Assembly: GCA_963969345.1 (NCBI GenBank)
Contig: OZ017770.1
Location: forward strand, 3,605,246 to 3,669,245
Source of the DNA: Turbatrix aceti
Taxonomy: Eukaryota; Nematoda; Chromadorea; Rhabditida; Panagrolaimidae
Reading direction: 5' to 3'
Length of the DNA stretch: 64,000 bases
Shown: in pieces, positions 1-11,182 of the stretch
Layout of the letters: every line of letters begins with the position of its first letter
How positions within the stretch are numbered: position 1 is the first letter of the stretch
Program-made: the position numbers and the translations under genes
Notes under the pieces: generated by a model
What the model was told of the DNA's origin: nothing
Seen by the model: the letters and a program-made list of their open reading frames with translations, nothing else
Databases searched by the model: none

Positions 1-983
1 TGTTGAACCGGACGGACTACCAACTGACGACTGAGAACGAGACCCGGTGAGCCTGAGACCGAGAGGCAGTTTTCATGCAGTTTCATTTGTGTGCTTTGTT
101 ACTTGTTGTTCACTAACTAAGACGAATGAAAGCAAAGGCAAACGTGTGCTGGACAGTTTGCATTCCTAGAGCTGCCGCAAATTGCACTGATACATCTCGT
201 CTTGTCTCTCAGGCGTGAACATAGCAATTGTCAAGTTATTAGAGCACTACACGAGGTGACACAATTCCCGAAATTTTCAAGTTATGCAAAATCCGGATAA
301 AAAACGTGGCAGTTTGCAGAAGATAAAAATCTTGGCGTGTTTACGGCTGATTTGTTCCAAATGTGTACAACAACAATAAAGCTGCCTGCAGCTTTTTTAT
401 GGTGCACGTTCGTTCATAAAGCGGAGTTCTGCATGAATCTACGTGCCAGCAGAGAGAAAAAAAAAACTTGGCACGTCCTCTGCTACATTCACATGACTCC
501 CTTATTTTTTTGGAAATGCGTTCGGGGAGTGATGTGAGTGCACAGCAGGCAATACACAAAATAATGGTCAAAGACCAGAGGAAGCACTAAAAAAACAAGT
601 AGAAGAAGCATAACAGCGCTTACAACAGCAACCGTGCAATGTGAAAGCTTTTTTTCTCCCTCGTGCTAGTTTGTTTCTTCTATCCAGGGACCCAGAAAAA
701 AAAACTCGCAACATTTACGATTTGTGGAAGGACGAGTTGTTGACCACTGCTTTCAATGGGATGAATTGTTGCATACCCGAATTAGTCATTAGTCGCGTTA
801 ACTTTTAATTTCATTTACCCTAACATCCCATCATCCCGTGTGCAACATCCTGTCTGATCGTCGGTGATTCATGATTCGGTTAAATACTTGATTTACTCCT
901 TCCTAACACGGGAATCAATACTACCAAAGAAAACAACGATGCGTAACAAAAAATATGAAAAGAAACAAACAAACAAGTTCATC
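1..983. other. Intergenic, no gene recognised
   Basis: I see no conserved coding frame or RNA gene. The few open frames are short, T- or A-rich and resemble nothing I know. The right end should hold the 3' UTR of the minus-strand chaperonin gene that ends at 984. Confidence 0.5.
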
Positions 984-1355
984 TTACTCAAACTTGCCGA
1001 CAATTTCGGACTCGCGGAAGATGTGGTATTCCTTCTCGTCGATGGCGATCTTGAAGCCACCGAATTCGGGCAGGAGCACGCGATCGCCGGTCTTGAGCGA
1101 GATGGGCACGGTTTCGCCCTTGTCGTTGCGTCCACCGGGGCCTGCGGCAACGACGGTACCTTCGAGCACCTTGCCAGTCGCCTTCTCGGGGAGAAGGATG
1201 CCAGCCTTGGTCTTTGTCTCAGGTGCGAGGCGTTCGACGACGACGCGATCAAAGAGAGGCTTGAGGCCACGGAGAGTCGCCTAAAAACGAAATCATGAAG
1301 TTCAAAGTACATAAAACAGCACAAAACTCACGTTTCTGACAGTGCTGAAGAACAT
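984..1355 (-). CDS. HSPE1: Mitochondrial 10 kDa chaperonin (HSP10/GroES family)
   Basis: Two exons, complement(984..1280, 1332..1355), encode 106 residues, close to the usual ~102 for HSP10. The protein should form the heptameric lid of the HSP60 folding chamber in the mitochondrial matrix. The family is recognised from the N-terminal LKPLFDRVVVER block, then LAPETKTKAGILLPEKA before the mobile loop, then VVAAGPGG and GDRVLLPEFGG. Exon 1 has only eight codons (MFFSTVRN) and splices in phase 0 across a 51-nt intron with a normal gtgag donor. The first ATG is the only plausible start. The gene diverges from COQ10, so two mitochondrial genes share one short upstream region. Identification is secure; the exact start is inferred. 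Confidence 0.93.
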
Positions 1356-1684
1356 TTTGCAGAGATCGAGATAGACAAGTGTACTAAAAGCAAAATTAAC
1401 TTTAGGTCAACGATTACGAAGCGGAAATCACGCAAAACGATGCATGCAAACACGAATAAAAGTGACAAACTCTGGCCGACCAATAAGCAATTGATCAGAA
1501 CACTGGGCAGTCTGCAAGTTAACCTTTCTCGAACATTCTGCGATCACGCAGCAACGCCTCTGAAGAACATTCTAGCAAAACTACAAATGCGTACACTGGG
1601 TACTCTCGACGCGAAAGCTGACCAACGTTTTTTGAGGTTCACTAAAAATTTTGTCATGTTTCCGGCGCGCTACATGCATCTGGC
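1356..1684. promoter_or_regulatory. Shared upstream region of divergent HSP10 and COQ10 genes
   Basis: About 330 bp separate the two start codons, which face away from each other. Both products are mitochondrial, so the interval probably holds a bidirectional promoter. I found no clear TATA box or heat-shock element by eye, so the assignment rests on position alone. Confidence 0.4.
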
Positions 1685-2380
1685 ATGGTTCTTCGGGCAC
1701 TCCAGCGCACTCCAGTCGAAGGACTGGCCGTCTGGCCTCATGGAGTCGCACATCGTCGGCGTTTCTTTGACTTCTACAGAAACTCGGACAAGCTTATGAA
1801 GTACACCGAAAAACGTATCATTGGGTTTGTTTCTGGTTTTTATACTAGTCATTCAAGACTGGGCTTCAGATTCACCGCTGAGCAGATGTTTGACGTCGTC
1901 AACAACGTGACGGAGTACCCGAACTTTGTGCCGTGGTGCAAGCAGGTGCAAGTCAGAAAGCTGAGCGACAGCGTGACGGAGGCTGAGTTGCAGATCGGAT
2001 TCCCGCCTCTCCGGGAGACCTACACCTCGAAGGTGACATCTCTCAGACCCTATGTTGTCAAAGTAGGCTGTGTTTTATGATGCGAGACCGCTCATTATAA
2101 TTTCTTTTAGTCTGTAGTGATTGAGGGCAGACTCTTCAACGTTCTGGACACAACCTGGCGTTTTCGACCACTACCAGAGCAGCCTAATTGCTGTGAACTC
2201 TTCTATTCTCTCGAATTTGAATTTCGGTCTCTTCTTCACACCCGATTTGCCCAGATGTTTTTTGACCTTGTCGTTCGCACCATGGTTATGGCTTTTCTCA
2301 AACGGGCTGAACAACTTTACGGTTCACCAGCCATCAGCTACGATAGAATGGTTCCCACAGTTACTTCTTCGAAACGGTAG
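1685..2380 (+). CDS. COQ10: Coenzyme Q-binding protein COQ10, mitochondrial START-domain
   Basis: Three exons (1685..1824, 1870..2062, 2111..2380) give 200 residues. COQ10 is a START/polyketide-cyclase-fold lipid-binding protein of the mitochondrial inner membrane that is needed for coenzyme Q function. Conserved blocks include EYPNFVPWCKQV, IGFPPLRETYTSKV and FEFRSLLHTRFAQMFFDLVV, in the order and spacing of animal COQ10. The first ~35 residues are basic and hydrophobic with few acidic residues, as in a mitochondrial targeting peptide. Intron 1 is only 45 nt, a multiple of three and free of stops, so the unspliced frame stays open; family alignment (RIIG then FTAEQMF) shows that it is removed. 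Intron 2 is 48 nt. Phases close exactly. Confidence 0.92.
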
Positions 2381-4692
2381 TACTGCCTAAAAGGTATGGA
2401 AATAAACGTGTAGGGTTTATTGAATTTATGTTGTACACAAAACAAGTGGGAGAATACACGGTCGATTCCACTGGAATCAATGAATGCTTGGGGATTTGAT
2501 TTTCGGAGCACACCCACTTTTTTCAAACGCACTGTTTGCTGTTACGGCGAGCGATACTGGGGGATAACTGATCTCGAGTCCGAGTTCCTATTTTTTTGTA
2601 TCGTCAACGCGGTGGTTGATGAGCAAGAGCAACAGATACGTACAATGGCGGTCAGTCGGTTGCCCTAAAAGGGTCAACGTGAGAAGAGCAGCGGTAAACC
2701 AACTTTTTTTTCTCCTGACGGACACGCATTTAATTTGCGGTTATTTGAAGGACATCAATTTGAGACAAAATCTTGACCATAGCATTTTTATTTTTTAATT
2801 GGGGTTATTGCAGCGACGCACTCGTACACGTGTGTATAGATAGATGCGCCTACTTTGGGGGTGGCTTCTTTTCAGGTGGTAGATTTTTTTTCTTTCTTCG
2901 TTTTGTCTATGCAAGGACGGATGTTTTTTTGAATGAAGAATATCGGGTAATGAAGGCTTCGAAAATCCATGCTTTGTATTTCGATGAATGCTAAATATTA
3001 TCTTATTGTTGAATGACTTTTTTTGTTATTTGTCTGCATATTTCAACTAATGGAATCTTGAAATTTTTGTGAGGCGTAAAAAAGACAATTTCTCTGTTGC
3101 GCCCTTTTAGGTTAACGTTTTGACGAAAAATTGCCGGTTTTCTTGCGGATCGGGGGAGAGGTGGAGGGGGGGGAGCTGTCTGACTGAGATGTGGTCTGTT
3201 TTTCCCTCGTGTCGTTTTATTTGATGGCTTTAGGCACACTCCTTGTCATCTATTGTTGCATGATGACAACTCCATGACCCATACGCCGTTTTGAATTTTT
3301 GATACATCGTATGTCTGTTACAAACACCCGTAATCGAGATCAAGTGTTTGAGTAGTAGGATACTTCGATGTATGAGATGCGTCTTCGTATACAGGGGGGG
3401 GGGTTTCATACTCAGTCGAGTGTCTTTTTAAAAGTTGCCGCCAGATTAACTGTTCTACTTTTACGAATCACATTAATTTAACTGTACTTTTGAATGGCAG
3501 TGATCGGGCTGATATCAGTAGATTCGCTTTCGAGTACACTCTTACTTTTTTTGTACTTTTTTAACGACACCTTTTTTTATTGCACTTTTTTTTTCTGTGA
3601 GATGAAAAAAAACATGCGGCTTCCAGTTTTTGAACTAACACAGGAGTGTTTTTGACCACTATCTTGATATACGTATAACCTCTGAGCGTGTGTTCCTCTT
3701 AACAACAAGTTTGGTTGGGTTCCTGGGCGACTGAATTGGGTCAGCGGTCTGTCAGTCCAGAAGCTGTCAAGAAACACACAACTGACTCACAAACACCCAA
3801 GACAAAAATTGCAGGAATCTCCATGAGAGGGTAACTGCCCATATATTCTGCGTGATCCAATCGTGATTTTGTCACACAGCTGCTTCTCGATGTGCCCCGC
3901 CTTTTCGTCGAGACAGCATCAGTGATTCATTCTAATGTTACAGCCATGTTGTCGAAGCATGCCGTCACAACTGGTCACTTTCTCTTCCCTTTCGGGCTTT
4001 TTGTCTCGGGAAAAATTCCTTTATCATTTGAAAGTTGTCTATTTTGACGATTTTTGGCGTGTTGTTGCACGTACATATGCAGTGATGGGAGGAGAGAATA
4101 AATGGGTGTGACAACCAACGGTCGCCGCCTGGATCAAACTCATTTTCGGAAATTGTGCCTTCGAGATATATTCAGGCGAGCCTATCCCCCTTGCTTTGGG
4201 GTGTGAGATTGATTCATCCCGGTGATTACATTTTGCTGCTTTTGTATTTCACGCTCTTTGCGCTGAAGGGATAAAAATTATTACTCAACAAGGAGGTCAA
4301 TTTCTGTAGAATTTTCTGACGGTAGCAATTTTTTTCCAACTTGCGAGCGTTGTCTTTTTGTCTCTGCGGGCGTCTTCATTATACGCTATACCTGGAGATT
4401 TGCCTTTTCTCCTTTCCCTCTTTTTTTACCGGCGTATTGGATCCGCGTGCGTGGATCTTAATTGGTTTGACGCGGGTATATCGCATGAGGCTTTTTTTTC
4501 AGACGCACGTAATTCAAACAAAGATTTCATGTCCTGCGTACGTCAATGAGGTTTACTTTCGTTCATCACTTTTGACGTTGTCGCCAGATTCGTTTTATTT
4601 TTGATGAATTATGTTTTCTCTTTTTCTTCCGCGATCCTGCAGTCGATCTTGTTTTCTTTTCTCCTTACATGGGTCATTTTCAGAACTCCACG
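2381..4692. other. Intergenic, T-rich, no gene recognised
   Basis: 2.3 kb without a convincing gene. An AATAAA at about 2399 could serve the COQ10 transcript. The stretch has many poly-T runs and a run of nine G near 3395-3405. Its open frames show no family resemblance and no splice-supported partners. Confidence 0.5.
4675..4683 (+). other. Splice-acceptor-like site 5' of MAM gene start
   Basis: The sequence tcattttcag ends at 4683, nine bases before the ATG at 4693. It could be a trans-splice acceptor for a spliced leader, or the 3' end of a 5' UTR intron. Confidence 0.5.
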
Positions 4693-6607
4693 ATGCAGTT
4701 AGCAGTCGTCGTAACTGCGCTCCTAATTCGAACATCATGGGCTTGTCTGGCCGCTGCTCCCAGGCAAAGTGCTGCTCCCCAGTACTACTACAGTCAGCAG
4801 GCGGCCCCCCAGGTCGCCGTTCCCGCGAGAGCGGCGGCTGCAGGAACCGTAAACCAAAATAACGGTGCTATCACTTCGAGTTCTCTCGTTGAATGTAAGA
4901 TCGTTGCAATTTTAAGATGTCAAACCCGTAAACTTTATGTTTATGTTTTAGATCTGTTCGGTCGTAATGTCAGACTCTCCGAATTCAGCTCTAACGGATA
5001 CAACATCGAAGGCGGTGGACCGGTTGACTCGGGTCGGTTGGATCAATTAGAGTAACAACTCAAACAACTTGATTTTTTCTCACATTTTAGGCGCTGCTCT
5101 GCGATGCGATTTCGAGGGTCAATCTTGTTGCTGGGCTAATGTACCCTCTCCAGAAGACCAGATTGACTGGCAGCTCGCAACCGGAGTACCCGAAACCGCT
5201 CGATTTTCGAACGTCAACATTCCAGGCAGTTACCTCGTCGCCTACGCAGCGGGCGCCGGTCCCTCGGATGAGGCACAATTTGTGTCGTGTTCGATTGCAT
5301 GTGCGAGCTCGCAGATCCGAGTACGCGCTACGTAAGACAATTTACATTCTCTCCAAAAATAAGGCATACGTAATATCCTATTTAGACACTGGCAATCAGA
5401 AAACGTTCTCCTCCAAGTCTGCCAGCGGGAATCTTTTCCAACCTCGGTCAATTTCAATCCTCTTCTCAACTGTCAGGAGTTTCCCGCTACTCAGGGTGTT
5501 AGTACGACTGAACTCGTTCTGCCTAAAGCATCTCTTGTCGACGTGCGTCTTTGGGTCAAACGGATTTCAATTAAAATTTTTTACAAATTTTTAGATCGTT
5601 TTTGTTGCAAGCAATTTCGTTGGTGAAAATGGTGACATCGCTGTGCTTGACAACATTGAACTCATTTACGAGACCGACACGTCTGAATGCGCAAACCCCG
5701 CAGTCTCAGCGGCTAACCTTGGTGCCAGGAACGTTGGAAGCAGCGTCGATCTAAGCAAGACGATCAGCGAAGTTCAGGGAGGTGGAAACTCGCTCTCGGC
5801 TGTCGATGGTGGCATCTCCCACACCGGCGAAGAAGGCGGCTTCCGCGGAAACGGTTTTTCCGCTGCCAAGGGAGCTAAGACGATCACTTCTGGCAAATTC
5901 GGCTCCGAATCCGGTGCTTCTGGTGCATCGATCGACGCTGCCGGGACCGGCTCATCCAACTCCAACGCTACCTTCAACATTAAAAAGACCGGCGAGAGCC
6001 GAGGTTCAATCGACGTCACTCCTGAAATGCAGGCTTGTGAATACACCAAGTGCAACTTCGAGGACGGAACTGCCTGCCACTACCTGGACGCTTACCAGAC
6101 ACAGTCCATTCGTGGTCTTACGACTCGTTTCCAAATTGTTACTGGTCAGTTTATGAACCGCGTCACCGGTGTGCACGAAGTCTCGGAGGGCAGCTACTAT
6201 GCCGCTACCTACCTCTACCCCCGTGAAGTCGCCGGTCTTCAAGCTGAGGTCGGATACCTCCCCGAAGACCGCAGACTTCGATTCCAGTACTATGAAGGCA
6301 CCCATGGCGTTCAACTCAAAGGCTGCTGTGATTCTGCCGAAAACTGTCCCTTCAGTTCAGACAAATTTGTAACCGTCTCCGACAGGATGTGGAAGTACGG
6401 ATCATTCGCGTGCCCTAAGGGTACTGAGAAGGTTAGTGCAAAGAAAGAAATTCTTCGAATGAGTGGATAATCCATTTTCTCTTTTTTTTTCAGTTCATCT
6501 TCCTCTGCGAAAACACAAGAACCAACCAGGGAGCATGTGGTCTCGATGATATCCAAGTCGTCGAAAACAGACTCGACGTCACAGCCAGCAGCGAGCCTCT
6601 CTGTTAG
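4693..6607 (+). CDS. Secreted protein with two MAM domains
   Basis: Six exons (4693..4894, 4952..~5032, 5091..5331, 5386..5542, 5595..6431, 6494..6607) give about 543 residues. I chose the ATG at 4693 because it begins a clean signal peptide (MQLAVVVTALLIRTSWA). The first MAM domain spans residues ~97-255, with CDFEGQSCCW, QIDWQLATG and DNIELIYE near its end. A Gly/Ser-rich linker of ~110 residues follows. The second MAM-like domain is at ~375-535 (CNFEDGTACHYLD, RLRFQYYEGTHGVQL, then GACGLDDIQVVE). There is no membrane anchor, so the protein is probably secreted and adhesive or cuticular. The exon 2 donor is uncertain: the frame needs a phase-1 donor, which only a weak site at 5033 supplies; the stronger gtaac at 5052 breaks the frame. 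I do not recognise a specific orthologue. Confidence 0.82.
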
Positions 6608-7533
6608 TGTGATCGTCCAATGTCTAGGTTCCTCACCTTGCTCAATTCCCCTTTTGCCCTCGTCTGCAAAACGGTATTCATTATCTGCTGCTTTCGCCTA
6701 TTCTTTCCTGATGCGCGTCAGCTGCGTCGCAAACCTCGCGTGCCTTCTGCTCTTCGTCATCCATCCACATCACCCTTGCGACGTCGCCGCCACCAGCGTC
6801 TCACATCGTTGCCATACAGTCTTTCACAGAACACTGCAATCTATTATTATATTTAATTTTTTTGTACTGCGTTTCGTGCAATTAAGTTATAGTCCTAATT
6901 TATTATTCACCCTTCCTCCATCCTCCCGCCTTCTTTGACCTCTGTTACTACCACTTCTTTTGTTGGATGCAAAAAAAGCTGTTGTACAAAAACCACAAAC
7001 TCTCGGATAAATTACATATATTTACAATGAACCCTTTATTATTGTTAAACGTTATTAAATGACAAAAAACAAAACGGAAGTCAAACAGAGAAGTGCGTAT
7101 ACACGAATTTAGGGAAGGAAAAAAGGAATAAGCACAATCAATGATAACACTGAAGATTGATTAGCGTTGCCTCTGTTTTTATCTTTCGGATATGCATAAA
7201 TATCTTTTTTCTTCTCCGTATTTGGGACGAGATGAACAGCAATTTCTTTTTTCTTCCGGACGTGCATGTCGCCGCAAACACATCAGAAGACTGGCTTTTC
7301 TCTTCCAATTAACTGTAATAAAAATCCAGAAAGAAAAAAATAAGACAAAACGAGAGCGCGGTAGCATTAATTGTGTATCAGCATGATTGGAAAACGAAAA
7401 AAATCCGAAATGGCTTTGTGGTGGGAAAAAACATCTGGTTGAACAAAACATTGTGATGGCGTAATCCAGTTGATGCTGGAAGAACAGCCAGCCAAAAAGC
7501 GTTATTGTTTGTCGCGGAATTGTCGCAGGGCAT
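6608..7533. other. Convergent 3' ends, no gene recognised
   Basis: Tail-to-tail space between the MAM gene and the 5'-nucleotidase gene. It probably contains both 3' UTRs. Frames here are low in complexity and unsupported. Confidence 0.5.
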
Positions 7534-9602
7534 TTAGGCTTCTTTGTCGATAAAGCCGGAAGACTCAACGACAACGTCCGCGTTGCCAAAGTGAGACGTC
7601 GGATCGCGCGAGACGTTGTTCGACCGAGAAGCATCACCGTTGACCTCCTCGTCTTCCTTTTGAACACCATCGGTGTCCGAGTTGGAAGACGGGTTGTCTT
7701 CGTCCTCTTCTTCTTCGTGACAGAATGCAGCGGACGGCATCGACATTTTCTTGTTCCAACCACGAACTAAAAAAAACAAAAAAATTTTTGTTTGTTGGTT
7801 AAAAAACAAACCTTGGTCGCCGACGGAATCCTGGTGATTGAGGGTTTTCTGCGAGTTCTGGTGCATGACCGAGTAGTGATCAACAGTCGACTCGTGAGGC
7901 ATCAGCATCATGGGAGCACGGAAAAAGTAGAACGTGGGGTAGTGGACCAGGTTGTAGCAGCTCGAAGCATACAGATCGGCATAGCGTTCGACTTGGTTGG
8001 CGAAGAACGTCGTGCGAGACCCACAACGGAACAGAGATCCGAGAACGCCGTATTCGTGGTCCATATCATAGGTCAGTTTCTATAAATAATGAATTCCATA
8101 AAACGTCCTAATTTCAAAATCACCCACTTTAATGTCGTGCAAAATCGACGAAATTTCAGGTTTAGTCCTGGTTGTACCGTCCAGGTTACGGTAGAGCTCC
8201 GCGATCTTGCTGTCAAGCTCGCCGAGTTGTTCAAAGACCGGCCGCCGACCAGTCCAGACAGAGAGTTCGTGTGTGATCTCTGGAACCACGAGGAAGGTCC
8301 TCCATCCACGGCTCTTCTTGCAGCGAAGAACGTCGCCAAAGATGTGGTCGCCGATGTAGAGGACATCCTTTCCTCTGGCCTTTACCAGATGCCGGAATGC
8401 GTCGCACGATCCTCCGGAGTACACAGCACCTTTGCGAAGAGGTCCAGCATGAATTCCAATTTTCAGGGCTCCGGTAACGGTATTGACCTCTCTGAAGACG
8501 GTTCCTTCCTCGAAGAAGCGCGGCTTCCGGGCGTCGACGACGGAGATGTCAAAGTGCTCTGTCCAGTCTGATCCAATGAGATACGTCATGATGCCGTTCG
8601 TGTAGTGGTAGTCACTGTTGGTCAGGAGGAATGTCTTGCGTCCGTTTTCACGCAACTGTCTGAGCAGAGGCACAATTCTGTCGTCTTTTTCGACGTATTC
8701 ATCTAGGTTCTCAAGGACCACTTTTTTCATGCCACCATCAAAGTGAACGTAATCCACAGCCGCGCGAACGTCTTGGAAGATGGATTTGTACGACATGATG
8801 ACATCGCCACTCTTGACTCCTGTCTTATCAGCGGTTCTGCAATAAAAAGAAAAAAATGACGCAAAGATTTGTGTGTACTATAAATCATGCCCAAGCTACC
8901 GACAGAGATAAGGTCGGTGTGAATGAGAAGGAGAAAAAAAACTGTCGCAAACTGTGAAACTCACTTTGTGTATTCTGGTGACTTGTCAAAGTAATCAACC
9001 AGACAGGCAATCAGATAAGTTTCTGGCAAATTGAAAAGAGTGTTGAGAACAAAAATGCGATTTTCGTTCAACTGGACAAACTTGTTCGGGTAGCATTCTT
9101 CGATTTCCGTTCTAAAAAAAGAGACACGTAAATGTTGCATAAAAGGTTTCGTTCATTTAGTGTCTTGTTATCAGATAATCGTATCAGACAGACAGAATAC
9201 TTACGGTGTCAGGTAGCCAACTCCATGGACACCCATTAGGATGCTACCAAACCCATCGACTTTGAGCAAATTGCCGTAGAGCATGTCAAACCACAGTCCA
9301 CGAACTGGGAAGATAGGATTGTACGTGAACTCATACAAATCATCTGGATAACCGAGGGAAACCAGGCGCTTCACGACCATGTCAAATGCCATGGACTCGA
9401 ATTGCGGAGACTTGTAGTAGGCCAGCGTGTAATCCATGTCAAAACCGAAAAACTTGATTTTCTCAAGTCGAAGATTTCGGTTGACAAAAACTCTGCAAGG
9501 AGAAAAGGCGTGTTACGATTAGTTTTTAAATTTGATAAAAAAAATTAATCTGTTCTACCTCTTTTCAGGCGATCGCTTATGGGCAAAAATTTCGTCGTGC
9601 AT
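7534..9602 (-). CDS. NT5C2: Cytosolic purine 5'-nucleotidase (NT5C2 type)
   Basis: Six exons, complement(7534..7766, 7812..8079, 8128..8836, 8965..9111, 9205..9492, 9559..9602), give 562 residues, almost exactly the size of vertebrate NT5C2. The enzyme hydrolyses IMP, GMP and related 6-hydroxypurine nucleotides in the cytosol. HAD motif I is [11 protein letters not shown] with nucleophile Asp33 and acid Asp35. Motif II lies in [12 protein letters not shown], and the C-terminal HAD metal-binding motif is [11 protein letters not shown]. The block [20 protein letters not shown] is family-typical. The acidic tail ([10 protein letters not shown], then more Glu/Asp) matches the acidic C-terminus of the vertebrate protein. 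The last intron is 45 nt, in frame and stop-free. All phases close. A possible leader acceptor lies at ~9642, 39 nt upstream of the start. Confidence 0.95.
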
Positions 9603-11182
9603 TTTAACAATGATGTTAACAGGTAATAGGAACACAGAATTCTAAAATGAACAAATAACGAGTTTAAAGAAAATTGAGGAATAAGAATATGCAAAAAAAA
9701 GAGAACATAAAATCGGATGTTAACGATGACAAACTCCCAATTACAACGACATACAAAAAAGTGCAAGGTCATCATTGTGTGGGGTCGGGTCAGTGAACAC
9801 AGAACAGATGGACAAGACAGGACAGCGCCTTTGACAAAAACGCCGTTCCCGATTATGGCATGCGATTAGGTCGGCGAACATCGTGTCCAAAATAAAATAC
9901 CGTTCTTGTCTACAAAAAACCCTCCGAAAAAACGACAGTCAACCGACAGACGTCAGAAAAACTTTTAGGTGTGCGACTCTGACAGCCAGAGGAAAAAAAA
10001 CTACAATGATGGAAAGAACACGATAAGCTATCGCCGAATTGGTGTTATAATTGGATTGAAAGGTGTAGTAGAAGCACGAGAAATCGTATGAGATGCAGAC
10101 AGTCGGTGACAAGCCGCCCTCAACACGGGTTAAAAGAAAAACTGCTATTCTCAGAAAAATAGGAAAAAATGTCATGACACATCTTATACCTCACGATTCA
10201 TTCGAGGTGATGCACGTGCCCTGTCTCCTCCTTTTTTTCTGTTAAACGGAGCTTGATCCACGTTGAAAAAATTAATTCAGCGTGTGACAATAATTTAAAT
10301 ATCGTCAATGAGCTTATCAAAATTCAACGAGGATATTATTATAACGTGTTTTTGTGTACTGTAAAACGATGTGTTCCTCGAGGTGATAGAAAATCTGTTA
10401 AAGTACTAAACCAATTATAAGAGGTCATAACTGTCATTTCATTGAATTTCATGTTCTTTTTTCTTTTGCACGTGAACGATTACTCTTCGGTGTGTGAACA
10501 AAAGCGGTGATAAAAGTTCAGTGCAGAAAATAATAATACACACACATATATATATATGTACGAACACCTAGACAAGTTAGAAGCCAAAAACAAAGGACAA
10601 TCACAGGTGAAAAAGCAACAATGCCGGACAGATTGATAGTATAAGCGATCACCAGTTCACCAGGCTTCTCCGATCTTTAAAGAAAATTGCTTTTTTTGTT
10701 TTTAAATCGAATAAGAAACGATTTTTTTAATTGTACCCGTCTAATTATTTTTTCTTTATTTTTTTCCAAGTGCGTGTGAATAGCGTCAATGATGATCAAA
10801 AAAACCGCAATAACGTTTGATTGAAAAAAACAAGTGCCCGGTTAAAATTATTTTGATTGAAAAAATCTTACCGCACACCGGGCTCTCGTTTGTAGATGTT
10901 TCGGGACGATCTCTCAGTCAGCGCGACATCCGTCATCTTTGTGATCCTGATAGTTATAGTTTAACAGTGACTGAAGAAACACAAGAATGGATTTTCTCGC
11001 CTAAAAGATAACAAAAATGTTCTTCAAAACGGAGAGCATAACGTGTTCAATACTTCGGACACACACACACGGAAAAAGTCAAATGGGAAAATGATATTAT
11101 TTTTGGTCGGCCTCATCATTGGTTCAGCGAACTAAATGATTCCGCGTTACGAGTGCCAACAATAAAATCAATACTATTAGCT
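9603..11182. other. Divergent upstream region, no gene recognised
   Basis: About 1.6 kb between the divergent starts of the nucleotidase and the CDF-like gene. It contains a short CA/TA microsatellite near 10538-10560 and a CA run near 11060. I see no coding or RNA gene. Confidence 0.5.

Noticed and set aside
5053..5090. gtaac donor at 5052 for MAM exon 2
   Set aside because: It is the best-looking donor, but it leaves the MAM domain out of frame. A weaker donor at 5033 keeps it.
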